Assembly: GCA_948949055.1 (NCBI GenBank)
Contig: CARBWQ010000031.1
Span: 2,080-7,915, forward strand
Reading direction: 5' to 3'
Source: an uncultured Eubacteriales bacterium
GTDB lineage: Bacteria; Bacillota; Clostridia; Christensenellales; UBA1242
DNA length: 5,836 nucleotides
The notes under the pieces are model-generated. The model saw only the letters and a list, made by a program, of their open reading frames with translations, was not told where the DNA came from and searched no databases. This document shows, piece by piece, positions 5,127 through 5,836 of the stretch. The stretch's first letter is position 1, and each line of letters starts with the position of its first letter. Both the position numbers and the translations under genes were made by a program.

Positions 5127-5142
5127 TAATTAAGGAGGGATT

Positions 5143-5718
5143 ATGAGTAGTTTGTACTGGGATGATGAAGATGATGACGATGACAGTGATGAGCCTGATT
5201 ATGATGATCCATACGGCGATGATGATGAAGATCCCTATGGTGAAGATGAAGAAGATCAAGATGAGGATCCTTTTGGTGATGAAGGTGAAGCCGAAGGCGA
5301 AGGGGAATTAGAAGACGAGGAAGAATCCAAGGAAGAAGAGAAGGTAGAAGCCAAAGAAAAAGATGATGATAAATCTGGCAAAGGCAAAAAGCTTAATATG
5401 AAAAAAATTAAGGCAGAAGCCAAAGCTCTTGGGTTTGTAGAACTTCCAGTTAGCCCAGTTTGTCCGGGCTGTAAAGAACGTACCATTTTTGGTGATAAGT
5501 ATGTGCCAACAGGAATAAAAATAATTACGACAATAGTTAAAGGTTGTATTGGTATATTTAATGCTGACAAAGATTTAAACGTTGTTCGATTTGTATGTTT
5601 AAATAAAAGGTGTAAGCATTATTATCCAAGAACGGGAGATAAATTTAAAATAAATGTAACCAAAGGTGGCAAAAATAATCTTGTAGTAGAAAAGCATTAT
5701 TTTCATGTTAATAAATAA
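5143..5718 (+). CDS. Acidic-tail zinc-ribbon-like protein B, 191 aa
   Basis: ATG 5143 follows TAAGGAGGG (5131-5139). Residues 7-75 are almost all Asp, Glu and Gly, with DPYG at 22-25 and 30-33 and DPFG at 42-45. A Lys/Ser/Gly linker (about 74-88) follows, then the same folded domain as protein A: KKIKAEAKALGF, CPGC (107-110) with KERT, RFVCLNKRC (149-157), 41 residues between the Cys pairs, and the ending VEKHYFHVNK (protein A ends TFYIDK). An extra Cys135 lies in the hydrophobic insert (GIKIITTIVKGCIGIF). The four Cys probably bind zinc. No signal peptide or clear membrane anchor is seen. It arose with protein A by duplication, with the acidic tail diverging most. The role is unknown; binding to nucleic acid, basic proteins or metal are all open. 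It has its own promoter, so it is not strictly co-transcribed with A. Confidence 0.88.
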   Translation: MSSLYWDDEDDDDDSDEPDYDDPYGDDDEDPYGEDEEDQDEDPFGDEGEAEGEGELEDEEESKEEEKVEAKEKDDDKSGKGKKLNMKKIKAEAKALGFVELPVSPVCPGCKERTIFGDKYVPTGIKIITTIVKGCIGIFNADKDLNVVRFVCLNKRCKHYYPRTGDKFKINVTKGGKNNLVVEKHYFHVNK

Positions 5719-5836
5719 GAATACACTCGTTTCACTCGTGTTATTCTTGCATACTTAAAGAATACACTCGCTTAGCTCCTGTTATTCTTGCGTACCTAAA
5801 TAAAACACTCGCTACGTTCGTGCTAAACTTGTGCAC
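5717..5836. repeat. Three tandem 41-bp palindrome-bearing repeats (continues past window)
   Basis: Units start at 5717, 5758 and 5799 (the last cut off at the window end). The shared core ACACTCG recurs at 5723, 5764 and 5805, exactly 41 bp apart. Units 1 and 2 match at 35 of 41 bases; unit 3 is more diverged. In units 1 and 2, AAGAATA pairs with TATTCTT (5717-5723 with 5742-5748; 5758-5764 with 5783-5789), and in unit 1 CAC/GTG extends the stem with one bulge. The first unit overlaps the stop codon of protein B. No T-run follows, so these are not ordinary terminators. Confidence 0.8.

Noticed and set aside
5011..5259. Minus-strand isoleucine-rich frame that looks like a membrane protein
   Set aside because: The hydrophobicity comes from the complement of Asp/Glu codons and it crosses the promoter and start of protein B.
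5256..5570. Minus-strand serine-rich frame
   Set aside because: It is the complement of the acidic GAA/GAT-rich tail of protein B; no start signal.
5717..5836. CRISPR array
   Set aside because: The units are contiguous 41-bp repeats with drift throughout, with no alternation of constant repeats and unique spacers, and no cas genes are present.

Overview
The window is AT-rich bacterial DNA (about one third G+C by eye). It uses standard stop codons, including TGA, strong Shine-Dalgarno sequences (AGGAGG type), TTGACA/TAAAAT-style promoters and intrinsic terminators with T-runs. This suggests a low-GC Firmicutes-type (Clostridia-like, probably gut) chromosome. The species cannot be named from the sequence. 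One core gene, the 3' part of argS, lies at the left edge. The rest is a series of short, mostly single-gene transcription units that look accessory.

Layout: 1-1020, C-terminal part of arginyl-tRNA synthetase. 1092-1250, a 52-residue unknown protein with its own promoter and terminator. 1339-1821, a stand-alone putative amidase (Amidase_6-type, papain-like fold), apparently transcribed leaderless. 1879-2112, a 77-residue membrane protein. 2109-2283, a nested set of inverted repeats that looks like a multibranched structured RNA, followed by a bidirectional terminator. 2323-2628, a small XRE repressor gene on the minus strand, facing away from a 75-residue helical protein gene, with four related operator-like sites between them. 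2859-3527 (minus), an exported FG-GAP/VCBS-like protein. 3645-4214, an unrecognised 189-residue protein with a faint ATP-grasp/PPDK-like N-terminal signature. 4350-4967 and 5143-5718, two paralogous proteins that join a very acidic N-terminal tail carrying DPYG repeats to a C-terminal four-cysteine zinc-ribbon-like domain. 5717-5836, three tandem 41-bp palindrome-containing repeats running off the window.

The most interesting part is the right end. The promoter of the first acidic zinc-ribbon gene (4304-4331) has a spacer made almost entirely of CCCC plus nine consecutive G. A homopolymer at that position is a classical substrate for slipped-strand phase variation, because each G gained or lost changes the -35/-10 spacing (now 16 bp). 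Its paralogue 175 bp downstream has an ordinary AT-rich 18-bp spacer with an inverted repeat. The pair therefore looks like duplicated genes under different control, one possibly phase-variable. Second in interest are the structured RNA candidate at 2109-2283 and the compact XRE repressor/target switch at 2323-2856. No CRISPR array, tRNA, rRNA or insertion sequence was seen.
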